Source: Vibrio splendidus (GTDB lineage Bacteria > Pseudomonadota > Gammaproteobacteria > Enterobacterales > Vibrionaceae). Taken from it: DNA of 64,000 nucleotides. The stretch lies in the NCBI RefSeq assembly GCF_024347615.1, contig NZ_AP025508.1:992001-1056000 (forward strand). Reading direction: 5' to 3'. The notes under the pieces were generated by a model. It ran no database searches. It saw nothing but the letters and a program-made list of their open reading frames with translations, and was not told the DNA's origin. The translations under genes were made by a program, and so were the position numbers. Below, piece by piece: positions 7,934 through 16,984 of this stretch (the first letter of the stretch is position 1; every line of letters starts with the position of its first letter).

Positions 7934-10711
7934 TCAGCCAAGCTCACAGTCTTTAGGGCGTAACTGAAACTCATCAATTGAGCCAATCTCCACACCTGCC
8001 GTCAACTTGTCTTCCTCATCATGAGCATTACCGTGCGCATGCATAATCAGACGATTTGCCGTGCGAGGTTTAAGTTGGCTGACCACAAAACGCATCATGT
8101 CTGAGCGTGTTAGACCTTTGAGGTCTTCTAAGACACGCTCTCTCTGATTGAATTCCAAGTCCTTATTGCCTATCGCAACCCATAAGCGTTGAGCGCGACC
8201 GCGCAAGGTGGTATCTGGCGTTGAAATCTGATTCCAGAGCCCGCGTTTACTGCTGTGCCATTGATAGTCGTTAAGCTCCAACAGCACCATGTAAAAGGCA
8301 TTAAGGAACTCATCTATCGAGGCTAACAAGTCTGCCGGGGCAGCATTCGGTGATTGCACATATAACACAATACCCGGGTGTCGGTTCAACGGCATATTGC
8401 CAGTGCCGACCATATAGCCTAGCTGCTGCTTGGTACGAATCTCATGGAAGAAGGTGGCTGACATCAAATGGTTCGCCAATGAATACAGCGCAATATTTTT
8501 AGGTGAAATATCAGCACATTGGTAGTAAACCACGATGGCTGAATCATCTTGATTACATACGACTTCGCGTTGGAAGCTACCATTTTCACCCAACATGATT
8601 AATGGGCGTAGTGACTCTTCGTAAGCTTGGTCTTGAACACGTAATGCATCTTTTAGCGTTTCAGCCATCTTGTGTGCATCGGCTTTTTTCCAATCACCAT
8701 ACACAAACATTTCGACATGCAGTTCTGCCAAAATTGCTTGAACAAAAGAAGAGAGTTCATCGACCTCAATCGTTTCCAATGCTTCAATTAATACGGAATA
8801 AGGCGGGTTATTTGGCTGAAGTATTCCGGTCATCGCATTAAATAGCTGCGAAATAGGACGATCTTGCGACGCATTATTCCAGTTTCTGAGCAATTGATGC
8901 TTAATAGTTTCAAAGCGTGTTGGACTAAAGTCGCGTGCTTGGAAGCGCTCAAGGATCATATTGAGCAGCTGTGGTTGCTTTTCGCTGAATCCCGAAAGCG
9001 TGAGTGTTACACCGCCCTGATGGGTATACATGTTGTAGCCCATACCCGCAATCTCAGCCTGATACGTATCTTTTTCAAGCGAGTCCAAGAACATCTCTAC
9101 ACACAAGCGTGTTTTAACGATGTTTCTCGGGGTGGCGACTGAATGTGGGCTGTCGATAGCGATATACACCACACCTTTAGGTACTCGAAATTGATGGTCT
9201 TGGAGGTGCCATAACTTAAAGCCATCCAGCTCTTCTAACAGTTGTGGGTGCTTAGCATCACCTTCGAGTTCAGCAGGGTCTAAGTCGTAGCAAATAAATG
9301 GGTTTTTACTTGGCAGCTCAAACATCCAGCCGGGGTTGATGCACGTAAAGCATTGGGTCTGCTCTGAGCTAAAAGGCGTAACGGAGTAGGGCGTAAAATA
9401 CCACTTCGCTTCTCTATCATACTCGAAACCTTGAGCTACGATGGTGACCCGCATGTTGTCGACAGATAAGTAGGTAAGCAAAGAGCGTTGTAACTCTTCG
9501 TCAAAGTGCGACATCTTATAATCGCCATACACCACATCTTGCTCTTGATAGTGCTGCATGTTGATAACAAGATGACTGACGACATCGAGCGGTCTGGAGG
9601 GCTCTTGAAAGCGGAAAGCGGACTCTAAAACGGCGCGTTTTTCAAGATAACGCCACTCTTCGATGCCTTGTTGTTCAATGAGTTTGATGTACTGAAATAT
9701 TGCTTGAACGACGTTATCGGTTTTGGTTAAGCCTTCGATGGTCATTGAGCAACTGATCGTGAAGTCACGATAGTTACTGCCACTTGCGCCGCCACCTGCC
9801 GAGAGGGAAGTAATCCAACCTTTCTCTTTCAGCTGCATCATCAAACTGCCTTCGCCTTCGTAACCGATAAGGTGTGCAAAGAATGATAATGGCTTAATCC
9901 CATAGTGCTCGTCCATGCTGGGCATTGGGAAGGTTAAGATAAGTTTTCGTACTTCTTTTATCGGTTTAACGTGTACTTGTACACCCGTGCTTAATTCGCC
10001 AACAATCGGAACTGCAACCTTTTTACCTTGTAGTTTGTGATTGGTAATCGAGCTAAAACGCTCCTCAACCCAACTTTGCATCTCATCTAATGATTGATTG
10101 CCAGACAGTGTCAGCGTCATTAGATCGGCTGAATATTGTTGCTGGTGGAAAGCCAAGATCTCTTGTCGAATCGTTTCACCGTTTCTGTCACCCAACGTCT
10201 CGATATTACCGACAGAAAACTTCGAGAATGGGTGATTGTGATTCACCAGTTCTTTGGTAACTTGGTACAAGCGTCGCGAGTCGTCGTTGAGTTTCATTTT
10301 GTATTCTGAATCAACGGCTTGGCGTTCTTTATCTAGTGCTTCTTCGTTAAAAAGTGGCGCTGTGAAAAATTGGCTGAAGCGATCGAGTGCGGTTTCAAAG
10401 GCATTCAATTCAACATCAAAAAAGAAGCAGGTGTGTTCGGTTCCGGTCCAAGCATTGTTGCTACCACCATGTTGGCTGATAAAACTTTGGAACTCTCCGA
10501 CCTTTGGATACTTTTCAGTTCCCAAAAATAGCATATGCTCTAAGTAGTGCGCTAAACCCTCTCGGTCGGTAGGGTCATCAAAATGCCCGACATTAACGGC
10601 GAGTGCGGCTGCAGCTTTTTGAGCGTTCTGATCGTGAACTAACAGTACTCGCAATCCGTTATCCAAGGTTACGTAACGGTATTGATGTTCATCATTAGGG
10701 CTTAAATGCAC
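7934..10711 (-). CDS. M16 (insulinase/pitrilysin) family zinc protease
   Basis: 925-residue metalloprotease. The inverted zinc motif HxxEH appears as GLAHYLEHMLFLGTEKYP (His55, Glu58, His59), with the third ligand probably Glu136 in AVDSEYKMKL. The four-domain layout of pitrilysin/insulysin is suggested by the full length and by the C-terminal TKQQLGYMVGTG, the conserved RxxQxLGY-type substrate site. Unlike E. coli PtrA no signal peptide is present (MHLSPNDEHQYRYV), so it should be cytoplasmic. Such enzymes degrade peptides and small proteins captured in an internal chamber. It is a single-gene unit with its own terminator, divergent from sixA. The assignment is firm at family level; a gene symbol is withheld because the ortholog relationship to ptrA is not certain. 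Confidence 0.92.
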   Translation of the reverse strand: MHLSPNDEHQYRYVTLDNGLRVLLVHDQNAQKAAAALAVNVGHFDDPTDREGLAHYLEHMLFLGTEKYPKVGEFQSFISQHGGSNNAWTGTEHTCFFFDVELNAFETALDRFSQFFTAPLFNEEALDKERQAVDSEYKMKLNDDSRRLYQVTKELVNHNHPFSKFSVGNIETLGDRNGETIRQEILAFHQQQYSADLMTLTLSGNQSLDEMQSWVEERFSSITNHKLQGKKVAVPIVGELSTGVQVHVKPIKEVRKLILTFPMPSMDEHYGIKPLSFFAHLIGYEGEGSLMMQLKEKGWITSLSAGGGASGSNYRDFTISCSMTIEGLTKTDNVVQAIFQYIKLIEQQGIEEWRYLEKRAVLESAFRFQEPSRPLDVVSHLVINMQHYQEQDVVYGDYKMSHFDEELQRSLLTYLSVDNMRVTIVAQGFEYDREAKWYFTPYSVTPFSSEQTQCFTCINPGWMFELPSKNPFICYDLDPAELEGDAKHPQLLEELDGFKLWHLQDHQFRVPKGVVYIAIDSPHSVATPRNIVKTRLCVEMFLDSLEKDTYQAEIAGMGYNMYTHQGGVTLTLSGFSEKQPQLLNMILERFQARDFSPTRFETIKHQLLRNWNNASQDRPISQLFNAMTGILQPNNPPYSVLIEALETIEVDELSSFVQAILAELHVEMFVYGDWKKADAHKMAETLKDALRVQDQAYEESLRPLIMLGENGSFQREVVCNQDDSAIVVYYQCADISPKNIALYSLANHLMSATFFHEIRTKQQLGYMVGTGNMPLNRHPGIVLYVQSPNAAPADLLASIDEFLNAFYMVLLELNDYQWHSSKRGLWNQISTPDTTLRGRAQRLWVAIGNKDLEFNQRERVLEDLKGLTRSDMMRFVVSQLKPRTANRLIMHAHGNAHDEEDKLTAGVEIGSIDEFQLRPKDCELG

Positions 10712-11015
10712 AGAAGCATCTCCAGAGAAGGTGGTTTTTAAATTATGTACGCGATGATTTGAGGTGCAAACCTTGCGATCACATTTTGGGATATGAAGAG
10801 CTTTTTGGCGACTTCTAAATCATTTTTATCGATTTTTATCAGTGATTTATTTTCTTTTAATAAGATTGTTAAGAAAGTCGAACTCTTTAGCAAGTGACTT
10901 GATATAATTATTTATATAGACTGCGGCTTCTCTAGTTTGAGAGCCAAACGCTAAGTAGCGTATCGCTGATATGGGATATATCGACTTTCGAAATGTTACG
11001 TAGACAGGACTGAAC
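10712..11015. other. Divergent intergenic region, M16 protease / sixA
   Basis: 304 bp, A+T-rich, with the promoters of two divergent genes. Visible are repeated ATTTTTATC words near 10820-10850 and a small hairpin ACGCT-AAGT-AGCGT near 10949-10962, in the sixA leader. I see no other gene or operator. Confidence 0.5.
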
Positions 11016-11480
11016 ATGAAAATATTCATAATGCGCCACGGTGAAGCAGAACATTTTGCGGACTCGGATGCAGAACGAGCGTTAACCAAGCGCGGGAAAA
11101 TGGCATCTCTTGCAGTGGCTCAAGCTGCAAATGAGCAGGGGATTAGTCAATTCGATAAAGTGCTTGTGAGCCCATATTTAAGGGCACAAGAAACGTGGTT
11201 AGAAATCTCTCAGGCTTTTTCTGGAAAGAAAGTAGAAACCTGTGATGATATTACGCCTTATGGAATGTCCGACGACGTGTTTGATTTGACCGTAGCAATG
11301 GCAGAAGTAGAAAAACTAGAGACCATTTTATTTGTTTCTCATTTACCTCTAGTGGGCTACTTAACAGCAGAATTTGCAACGGGCATGGCGCCACCTATGT
11401 TTCCGACGTCAGGTTTGGCTTGCATTGAATTCGACCTTGAGACACAAAAAGGCGAGTTACTTTGGAACATCAATCCATAG
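11016..11480 (+). CDS. sixA: Phosphohistidine phosphatase SixA
   Basis: 154-residue member of the histidine phosphatase (phosphoglycerate-mutase-like) superfamily. The catalytic RHG motif is at residues 7-9 (MKIFIMRHGEAEHFADSD), and the second His is in LFVSHLPLVGYL. The short length, close to E. coli SixA (161), and the absence of a signal peptide fit SixA rather than a sugar phosphatase. SixA removes phosphate from phosphohistidine proteins; in E. coli its targets include the nitrogen PTS protein NPr. The ribosome binding site is AGGACTG upstream of ATG. It is followed by a bidirectional terminator and convergent smrB, an arrangement also seen in other gammaproteobacteria (sixA near smrB/prmB). 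Confidence 0.93.
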   Translation: MKIFIMRHGEAEHFADSDAERALTKRGKMASLAVAQAANEQGISQFDKVLVSPYLRAQETWLEISQAFSGKKVETCDDITPYGMSDDVFDLTVAMAEVEKLETILFVSHLPLVGYLTAEFATGMAPPMFPTSGLACIEFDLETQKGELLWNINP

Positions 11481-11520
11481 TCGAGGTTTTATCTAACCTG
11501 TAGGCTGAAAGATAACAAAG

Positions 11521-11560
11521 AAAAGGGCACCTCAATGATTTGAGGTGCCCTTTTCTGTTT
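11521..11560. terminator. Bidirectional terminator between sixA and smrB
   Basis: A perfect 14-bp stem (AAAAGGGCACCTCA / TGAGGTGCCCTTTT, loop ATGATT) has T-rich tracts on both sides and so serves both convergent genes. Confidence 0.92.
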
Positions 11561-11590
11561 TTGACGTTGGGGGGGAATAGCGAGTCAGGG

Positions 11591-12121
11591 TTATTTGTCT
11601 GGAATAGCAAGCAAAACCAACAACGCACCGTTACCACCGAACTCTAAAGGTGCTTGGTGAAAGGCCATCACGTCAGGGTGCTGCGCTAACCACAAAGGCA
11701 CCTTCTGTTTAAGGATGTGTTTACCGATACCGTGCTGAACACAGGCACACGCCACGCTCTCTTTCACGCAGTGCGCAATCATGGCTCCTAACTCGCGTTT
11801 CGCTTCTTGTTGAGTCATACCGTGCATATCAAGATACACATCAGGTACGTAGACACCACGACGTAAGCGCTTCACCTCATACTTAGAGACATCATCACGC
11901 GCATAACGTGTTGGGCCTTCTTCGCTAAGATGCGGAATGAACTCATCCGAGAAATAAAACTCGCTATCACTGGCTTGTCTTGCCGTTCGAGTAATTTCTT
12001 TTTGCTTGGCATTTCTTTTTGGCTGCTGGACTATGGTATCCTGTTGCAACTTTTTAACGCCCTTTACTGCATCGTTGAATAGGGCGAAATCGTCATCGAA
12101 GTCGGTGTCTTTTTTGCTCAT
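11591..12121 (-). CDS. smrB: Ribosome rescue endonuclease SmrB
   Basis: 176 residues from ATG at 12121 (MSKKDTDFDDDFALFNDAV). An upstream in-frame start at 12181 would add 20 hydrophobic residues not expected in the family and overlap the prmB leader. The C-terminal Smr domain (about residues 85-175) shows VYLDMHGMTQQEAKREL (the LDxHG motif) and CVQHGIGKHILKQKVPLWL (the HGxG loop). SmrB is recruited to collided ribosomes and cuts mRNA between them to start rescue. It is divergent from prmB with a 62-bp gap, as in many gammaproteobacteria. Length is close to E. coli SmrB (183). Confidence 0.92.
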   Translation of the reverse strand: MSKKDTDFDDDFALFNDAVKGVKKLQQDTIVQQPKRNAKQKEITRTARQASDSEFYFSDEFIPHLSEEGPTRYARDDVSKYEVKRLRRGVYVPDVYLDMHGMTQQEAKRELGAMIAHCVKESVACACVQHGIGKHILKQKVPLWLAQHPDVMAFHQAPLEFGGNGALLVLLAIPDK

Positions 12122-12183
12122 CAGGTTATGAATTCTAATTAGAAACGTAATTAGCAGTATTGTAGCGCTTTTCGGAGACAATT

Positions 12184-13116
12184 TTGGATAAGATTTTTGT
12201 AGAAGAAGCGGTATCAGAACTACACACGCTTCAAGATGTGATTCGTTGGACTGTTAGTCGCTTTAACGCAGCGGGCCTTTTTTATGGTCACGGCACTGAT
12301 AACGCGTGGGATGAGGCGGTACAACTTATTTTACCTACTCTTTATCTGCCGATTGATGTTCCTTCGCATGTTATGAACTCTCGTCTAACGAGCAGCGAAC
12401 GTCTGCGTATTGTTGAGCGCGTAATCAAGCGTATCAATGATCGTACACCAACGGCTTACCTAACCAACAAAGCTTGGTTCTGTGGTCTAGAGTTCTTCGT
12501 TGATGAACGCGTTCTTGTGCCTCGTTCGCCAATTGGTGAGCTGATCGAAGCTCAATTCCAACCTTGGTTAACTGAAGAGCCAACGCGCATCATGGACCTT
12601 TGTACGGGTAGTGGCTGTATTGCTATTGCTTGTGCTCATGCATTCCCTGACGCTGAAGTAGACGCGATTGATATTTCTACTGACGCATTGCAAGTTGCTG
12701 AGCAGAACGTTCAAGATCACGGCATGGAGCAGCAAGTGTTCCCAATCCGTTCAGATCTTTTCCGTGATTTACCAAAAGAGAAATACAACCTGATCGTATC
12801 GAATCCACCTTACGTGGACGAAGAAGATATGAACAGCTTGCCAGAAGAGTTTACTCATGAACCAGAACTTGGCCTAGCGGCAGGTACTGATGGACTGAAA
12901 CTGGTTCGTCGTATCTTAGCTAACGCGCCAAACTACCTAACGGATGATGGTATTCTGATCTGTGAAGTGGGCAACTCAATGGTTCACATGATGGATCAGT
13001 ACCCAGAGATTCCATTCACTTGGATTGAATTCTCTAATGGTGGTCATGGCGTATTCATGATCACTCGTGAGCAGCTAGTGGCTTGTGCAGATGAGTTCTC
13101 TCTCTACAAAGACTAA
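12184..13116 (+). CDS. prmB: Ribosomal protein uL3 N5-glutamine methyltransferase PrmB
   Basis: 310 residues, translated from a TTG start (12184). No ATG with a suitable position exists, and the N-terminus [18 protein letters not shown] matches the family. The SAM-binding motif I is [13 protein letters not shown] (about 138-150). The glutamine-methylating signature NPPY is at 207-210 ([13 protein letters not shown]). The long N-terminal helical domain is typical of PrmB/HemK. It methylates a glutamine of ribosomal protein L3. In E. coli and V. cholerae prmB is followed by aroC; here a LysE gene follows instead, after a terminator. The 3' end begins a short run of tandem repeats (see 13110-13172). 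Confidence 0.94.
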   Translation: MDKIFVEEAVSELHTLQDVIRWTVSRFNAAGLFYGHGTDNAWDEAVQLILPTLYLPIDVPSHVMNSRLTSSERLRIVERVIKRINDRTPTAYLTNKAWFCGLEFFVDERVLVPRSPIGELIEAQFQPWLTEEPTRIMDLCTGSGCIAIACAHAFPDAEVDAIDISTDALQVAEQNVQDHGMEQQVFPIRSDLFRDLPKEKYNLIVSNPPYVDEEDMNSLPEEFTHEPELGLAAGTDGLKLVRRILANAPNYLTDDGILICEVGNSMVHMMDQYPEIPFTWIEFSNGGHGVFMITREQLVACADEFSLYKD

Positions 13117-13172
13117 GTTTTTTTATAGACTAAGTTTGCACAGACTAAAGTTTATATAGACTAAGCTTTGTA
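13110..13172 (+). repeat. Four imperfect tandem repeats at the 3' end of prmB
   Basis: AGACTAAG-like units start at 13110, 13127, 13142 and 13158 (spacing 17, 15, 16), each followed by a T-rich stretch. The first contains the prmB stop codon TAA. Probably slippage products; no function seen. Confidence 0.6.
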
Positions 13173-13240
13173 TCGAAAAAGCTTCTTTGATTAGATTCGG
13201 GTTACCTTCGTTATTAAAGAAACCCTCTCTGTATTAATTT

Positions 13241-13272
13241 AAACGCCATGCAGCAATGCATGGCGTTTTTTA
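13241..13272 (+). terminator. Terminator after prmB
   Basis: Perfect 12-bp stem AAACGCCATGCA / TGCATGGCGTTT with GCAA loop, followed by T-rich sequence. Confidence 0.9.
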
Positions 13273-13403
13273 TTGCCTACATTTTGGATATCGGGACTTA
13301 GCGTTTGGGATTCGTTGCATATTATTTAGTTGCTTAATATGAATAACTATCACATATTGATGGTCAATGTTTAGTCGTTTTAGTGAGTTAAGGAGAATTC
13401 GCG

Positions 13404-14045
13404 ATGAGCTTTGATACATGGATTTATTATTTATTAGCGGTGCTGATTTTGACAGCTTCGCCCGGGCCAAGCTCTTTATTATGCATGACCAAAGGTGTGC
13501 AATCTGGCTTTAAATTATCGATATTTACCGCGCTGGGTAGCTTAACTGCGATTACTGGAATTCTAACGTTATCGTTTACCGGGCTAGGTGTGATTATCGC
13601 TTCGTCTGAGGTGGTATTTAATGTCATTAAATGGACAGGAGCCGCTTACCTAATCTACCTTGGCTGGAAGTCGCTACGTTCTAGTCAGCAAGATTACGAC
13701 AACCTATCCAATCAACAATCCGATTCTAAATCTGTTAATGAAAGTGCTGCGCAGCATTACTTAAGTGGCTTCATTGTTGGTGCGAGCAATCCCAAAGCTA
13801 TTCTATTTTTTACCGCACTTTTCCCACAATTTATTGACCCGTCGATCGCTCTGGTTCCCCAGTTTACCGTGTTTGCTTTGACCTTCGCCGTGATGGAATT
13901 ATCTTGGTTAATGGTGTATGCCTACTTGGGCGCGAAGTCGTCAAATTGGTTGTTTGCTAAAGGCCGAGCCAAGGTATTCAATCGTGTCACTGGAGGTGTC
14001 TTTATTGGGGCTGGTGCACTGCTTTCGACGACCAGTCGAGCATAG
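13404..14045 (+). CDS. LysE/RhtB-family amino acid exporter
   Basis: 213-residue inner-membrane protein. The family signature is at the N-terminus (LAVLILTASPGPSSLLCMTKGVQSGF, the TPGP-like motif), with GWKSLRSS after the third hydrophobic segment and SNPKAILFFTALFPQFID in the middle. About six hydrophobic segments are visible, as in LysE. Members export amino acids or related small molecules; the substrate here cannot be read from sequence. The start has an AAGGAG site 8 bases upstream. It stands alone between the prmB terminator and the small ORF at 14184. Confidence 0.9.
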   Translation: MSFDTWIYYLLAVLILTASPGPSSLLCMTKGVQSGFKLSIFTALGSLTAITGILTLSFTGLGVIIASSEVVFNVIKWTGAAYLIYLGWKSLRSSQQDYDNLSNQQSDSKSVNESAAQHYLSGFIVGASNPKAILFFTALFPQFIDPSIALVPQFTVFALTFAVMELSWLMVYAYLGAKSSNWLFAKGRAKVFNRVTGGVFIGAGALLSTTSRA

Positions 14046-14119
14046 CTTTTGATTTATCAAATAGTTGAATAGTTACAGAAGTTTCTTGGTGTTGTAATAA
14101 AAGGTTAATATTAATGTGC

Positions 14120-14160
14120 TTGCTGATATCGGCATAAAGTCGATATATTGGTGTTACACC
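14120..14160 (+). promoter_or_regulatory. Promoter with palindrome at +1, upstream of a small ORF
   Basis: TTGCTG (14120-14125), an 18-bp spacer, then TATATT (14144-14149). The 11-bp palindrome GGTGTTACACC (14150-14160) lies exactly where transcription would start, as an operator would. It drives the 33-codon ORF at 14184. Confidence 0.45.
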
Positions 14161-14183
14161 ATCACGTTCTCGAGGAGAGACAT

Positions 14184-14285
14184 ATGCAGCATCAAGAAAT
14201 GATTCAACACAGTAATTTTGGCGTTATCAGTCGCACTTGGATTTTCTCTACCCTTTCTCTAGTGGGTATTCTTGCTCTAATGTAG
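14184..14285 (+). CDS. Unrecognised 33-residue putative membrane peptide
   Basis: Short ORF starting MQHQEMIQHSNFGVISR and ending WIFSTLSLVGILALM, then TAG. The first half is polar and His/Gln-rich. The second half (about residues 18-33) is a hydrophobic stretch long enough for one membrane helix, with Arg17 on the N-side. A good ribosome binding site (GAGGAG, 8 bases upstream) and a sigma-70-like promoter with a palindrome at +1 precede it. It lies between the LysE exporter and selO on the same strand. I do not recognise it. It may be a small single-pass membrane protein or regulatory peptide, or a chance ORF; the ribosome binding site and promoter favour the former. Confidence 0.45.
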   Translation: MQHQEMIQHSNFGVISRTWIFSTLSLVGILALM

Positions 14286-14568
14286 TCAGTTTTATGGCTC
14301 AATATTTTCAGTTTTTATTATGAATACACTTGTTAAAAAGTCTTCAAAGTCAGAACTCTTATTCTCGTAAATGTGGCTCTTCTCATCAGTCTAGCCACTT
14401 AGCTTTTCCTCTTCTTAGCAGTACCTTTCTCTCAGTAACCTTTTTCTCTGAATAATCTATTTGTCTGATTAACCCCTTTATCTCAATAGACTCACTGCAT
14501 AACCTGATCTGAAGTTGTTATCAAACTGTGATAATCTTAAATCATCTTTTATCTACAGTGTGCCTCTC
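14286..14568 (+). other. Intergenic region before selO
   Basis: 283 bp, pyrimidine-rich on the plus strand (many TCTCTT runs). A weak 6-bp hairpin (GTGGCT / AGCCAC) near 14380-14402 is followed by TTAGCTTTTCC and may end the small-ORF transcript. No gene is seen. Confidence 0.4.
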
Positions 14569-16026
14569 ATGTCTGTCTGGGATTCTATTTCATTTAACAA
14601 TCGATTTACCGCATTACCTCGACTGTTCTATACCCCAATTCAACCTACACCGCTCAGCAATGTCCAATGGCTCGCATGGAACCATAATCTTGCGAATGAA
14701 CTTGGCTTTCCGTCATTTGAAAACGCTTCCGAGGAATTGCTTGAAACGTTATCTGGCAATGTTGAACCTAAGCAGTTTTCGCCACTCGCAATGAAATACG
14801 CAGGTCACCAGTTTGGCTCTTATAACCCGGACTTAGGTGATGGAAGAGGGCTGTTATTAGCGCAAGTTGTCGCGAAAAGTGGTGAAACGTTCGACTTACA
14901 CCTTAAAGGTGCAGGTAAAACCCCCTATTCACGTATGGGCGATGGTCGAGCGGTTATTCGCTCAACGGTTCGTGAGTATCTATGTAGCGAAGCGATGGCG
15001 GGTCTTAATATCCCAACCACACGTGCGTTGGCGATGATGACCAGCGATACGCCGGTTTATCGTGAGAAGCAAGAGTGGGGCGCATTGTTGGTGCGTGCTG
15101 CTGAGTCACACATCCGTTTTGGTCACTTTGAACACCTGTTTTATACCAATCAGTTGGCAGAACATAAATTATTGGCCGACAAAGTCATCGAATGGCACTT
15201 CCCAGAATGCCTCGATGAAGAGAAGCCCTACGCAGCCATGTTTAATGAGATTGTTGATCGCACCGCTGAAATGGTCGCATTGTGGCAAGCGAATGGTTTT
15301 GCTCACGGAGTGATGAACACTGATAACATGTCTATCATCGGCCAAACCTTCGATTATGGCCCATTCGCATTCCTTGATGAATATGACCCAAGATTGATCT
15401 GTAATCACTCGGATTACCAAGGTCGTTATGCTTTCAATCAACAGCCTAGAATTGGATTGTGGAACCTATCGGCACTGGCGCACTCACTTTCGCCGCTGGT
15501 GGATAAAGCCGAACTTGAGGCTGCACTCGAACAATACGAACCACAAATGAATGGTTATTTCAGTCAGATGATGCGTCGTAAGTTGGGGCTGCTTTCGAAA
15601 CAAGAAGGTGACAGCCGTTTGTTTGAATCTATGTTTGAGTTGATGTCGCAAAACAAAGTCGACTACCCAAGATTCTTTAGAACGCTGTCGAACTTGGATA
15701 CCTTGCTGCCACAGGAAGTGATTGATTTGATTATCGACCGCGAGGCAGCGAAGCTGTGGATGGATAACTACTTACAACGCTGCGAATTGGAAGACAGTTC
15801 AGTGGCAGAGCGCAGCGAAAAGATGCGACAAGTGAACCCGAAATACATCCTCAGAAATTACCTTGCTCAACTCGCCATAGATAAAGCGGAACGCGGTGAT
15901 AGTAGCGATATTGAAGCATTAATGGTGGTTCTGGCTGACCCTTATGCAGAACACCCTGATTATGAACATCTGGCAGCTCTGCCTCCTGAGTGGGGCAAAG
16001 CCATGGAAATCAGCTGTTCCTCTTAA
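14569..16026 (+). CDS. selO: Protein adenylyltransferase SelO (YdiU family)
   Basis: 485 residues from ATG at 14569 ([17 protein letters not shown]); an in-frame start at 14515 would add 18 residues not typical of the family. SelO is a pseudokinase-fold enzyme that transfers AMP to Ser/Thr/Tyr of target proteins. Seen here: [19 protein letters not shown] (nucleotide loop), [19 protein letters not shown], and [20 protein letters not shown] with the metal-binding Asn/Asp residues. The protein ends in CSS: the Cys is at the position where animal SelO has selenocysteine, as in other bacterial members. It appears to be monocistronic, and no terminator is evident after it. Confidence 0.94.
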   Translation: MSVWDSISFNNRFTALPRLFYTPIQPTPLSNVQWLAWNHNLANELGFPSFENASEELLETLSGNVEPKQFSPLAMKYAGHQFGSYNPDLGDGRGLLLAQVVAKSGETFDLHLKGAGKTPYSRMGDGRAVIRSTVREYLCSEAMAGLNIPTTRALAMMTSDTPVYREKQEWGALLVRAAESHIRFGHFEHLFYTNQLAEHKLLADKVIEWHFPECLDEEKPYAAMFNEIVDRTAEMVALWQANGFAHGVMNTDNMSIIGQTFDYGPFAFLDEYDPRLICNHSDYQGRYAFNQQPRIGLWNLSALAHSLSPLVDKAELEAALEQYEPQMNGYFSQMMRRKLGLLSKQEGDSRLFESMFELMSQNKVDYPRFFRTLSNLDTLLPQEVIDLIIDREAAKLWMDNYLQRCELEDSSVAERSEKMRQVNPKYILRNYLAQLAIDKAERGDSSDIEALMVVLADPYAEHPDYEHLAALPPEWGKAMEISCSS

Positions 16027-16183
16027 CCTTCTATGATTCTTTGAGTCGCTAAGTACAGGTAGAGGTCACTAAGATGTGATCTTTATCTGTTTGTTCGTCT
16101 AACTTTACAAACATGTCAATAATCAAATAATCGGCCAGCCTATACACTATGTGAATAAGTTGTAAATTTAATAGGTTTGGGCG

Positions 16184-16912
16184 ATGCCAACAAATACTCG
16201 AATTCTCGTGGTGGATGATGATCAAGAAATCCGCGAGCTGCTGGAAGAGTACCTCACAAAATCGGGTTTCGATGTCTCTTCTGTTGGAGACGGTGTTGAA
16301 TTAGAAACCCACCTGCAAAGCCAAGGTTATCCAGACCTGATTCTGCTCGATGTTATGCTCCCCGGTGACGATGGTTTTACCTTGTGTCAGCGAGTTCGAA
16401 AGCAATCTAATGTGCCAATCATCATGCTGACAGCGGTATCGGATGAAACCGATCAAATTATTGGTTTAGAAATTGGTGCCGATGATTACATTGCGAAGCC
16501 ATTTAGTCCGCGCCAATTAATGGCTCGTATCAAAGCACTACTACGCCGTGTTCAAGTGGTGGATGACAAGCCAAGTGATGCACTGCCAAAGCAGATTATT
16601 TTTGGTGATTGGACGCTCGATACACTAGCGCATCGAATCTCCCACAATGAAAATTCAGAGGAAATGGATTTGTCGGGCAGTGACTTTTCTTTGTTAATGC
16701 TGTTCTTGACTCGTCCTAATGAAGTTCTCGACCGTGACACCATCTCTTTCGCCACCAGAGGCCGCGAAGCGCTGCCTTTTGAACGTGGTATTGATGTGCA
16801 GCTTAGTCGCCTGAGAAGTCGGCTGGGCGACAGTGGTAAATACCCTCACTACATCAAAACCATGCGTGGCAATGGCTACATTCTTGCTGTGCCGGTTCAG
16901 TATGAACACTAA
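16184..16912 (+). CDS. OmpR-family response regulator
   Basis: 242 residues. An N-terminal receiver domain (about 5-120) has the acidic pair DDD at 11-13, the phospho-acceptor Asp56 in LILLDVMLPGDDG and the Lys in DDYIAKPF. A C-terminal winged-helix DNA-binding domain (about 140-240) contains FSLLMLFLTRPNEVLDRDTI and DVQLSRLRSRLGD. It is followed 72 bp later by its histidine kinase on the same strand, and then by a sugar ABC importer. In Pseudomonas a similar pair (GltR-GtrS) sits beside and controls the related glucose transporter genes, so this regulator probably controls the downstream importer. That link is inferred from context. Confidence 0.92.
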   Translation: MPTNTRILVVDDDQEIRELLEEYLTKSGFDVSSVGDGVELETHLQSQGYPDLILLDVMLPGDDGFTLCQRVRKQSNVPIIMLTAVSDETDQIIGLEIGADDYIAKPFSPRQLMARIKALLRRVQVVDDKPSDALPKQIIFGDWTLDTLAHRISHNENSEEMDLSGSDFSLLMLFLTRPNEVLDRDTISFATRGREALPFERGIDVQLSRLRSRLGDSGKYPHYIKTMRGNGYILAVPVQYEH

Positions 16913-16984
16913 GCATGACCTACTGTTAATGAAGTAATGCTAATAAAGTATTTCCAATGAAGTATTCCGGATGAAATATCTCGT

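Noticed and set aside
10847..11089. 80-codon minus-strand ORF in the M16 protease/sixA region
   Set aside because: It overlaps the sixA start and promoter on the other strand and has no motif or ribosome binding site.
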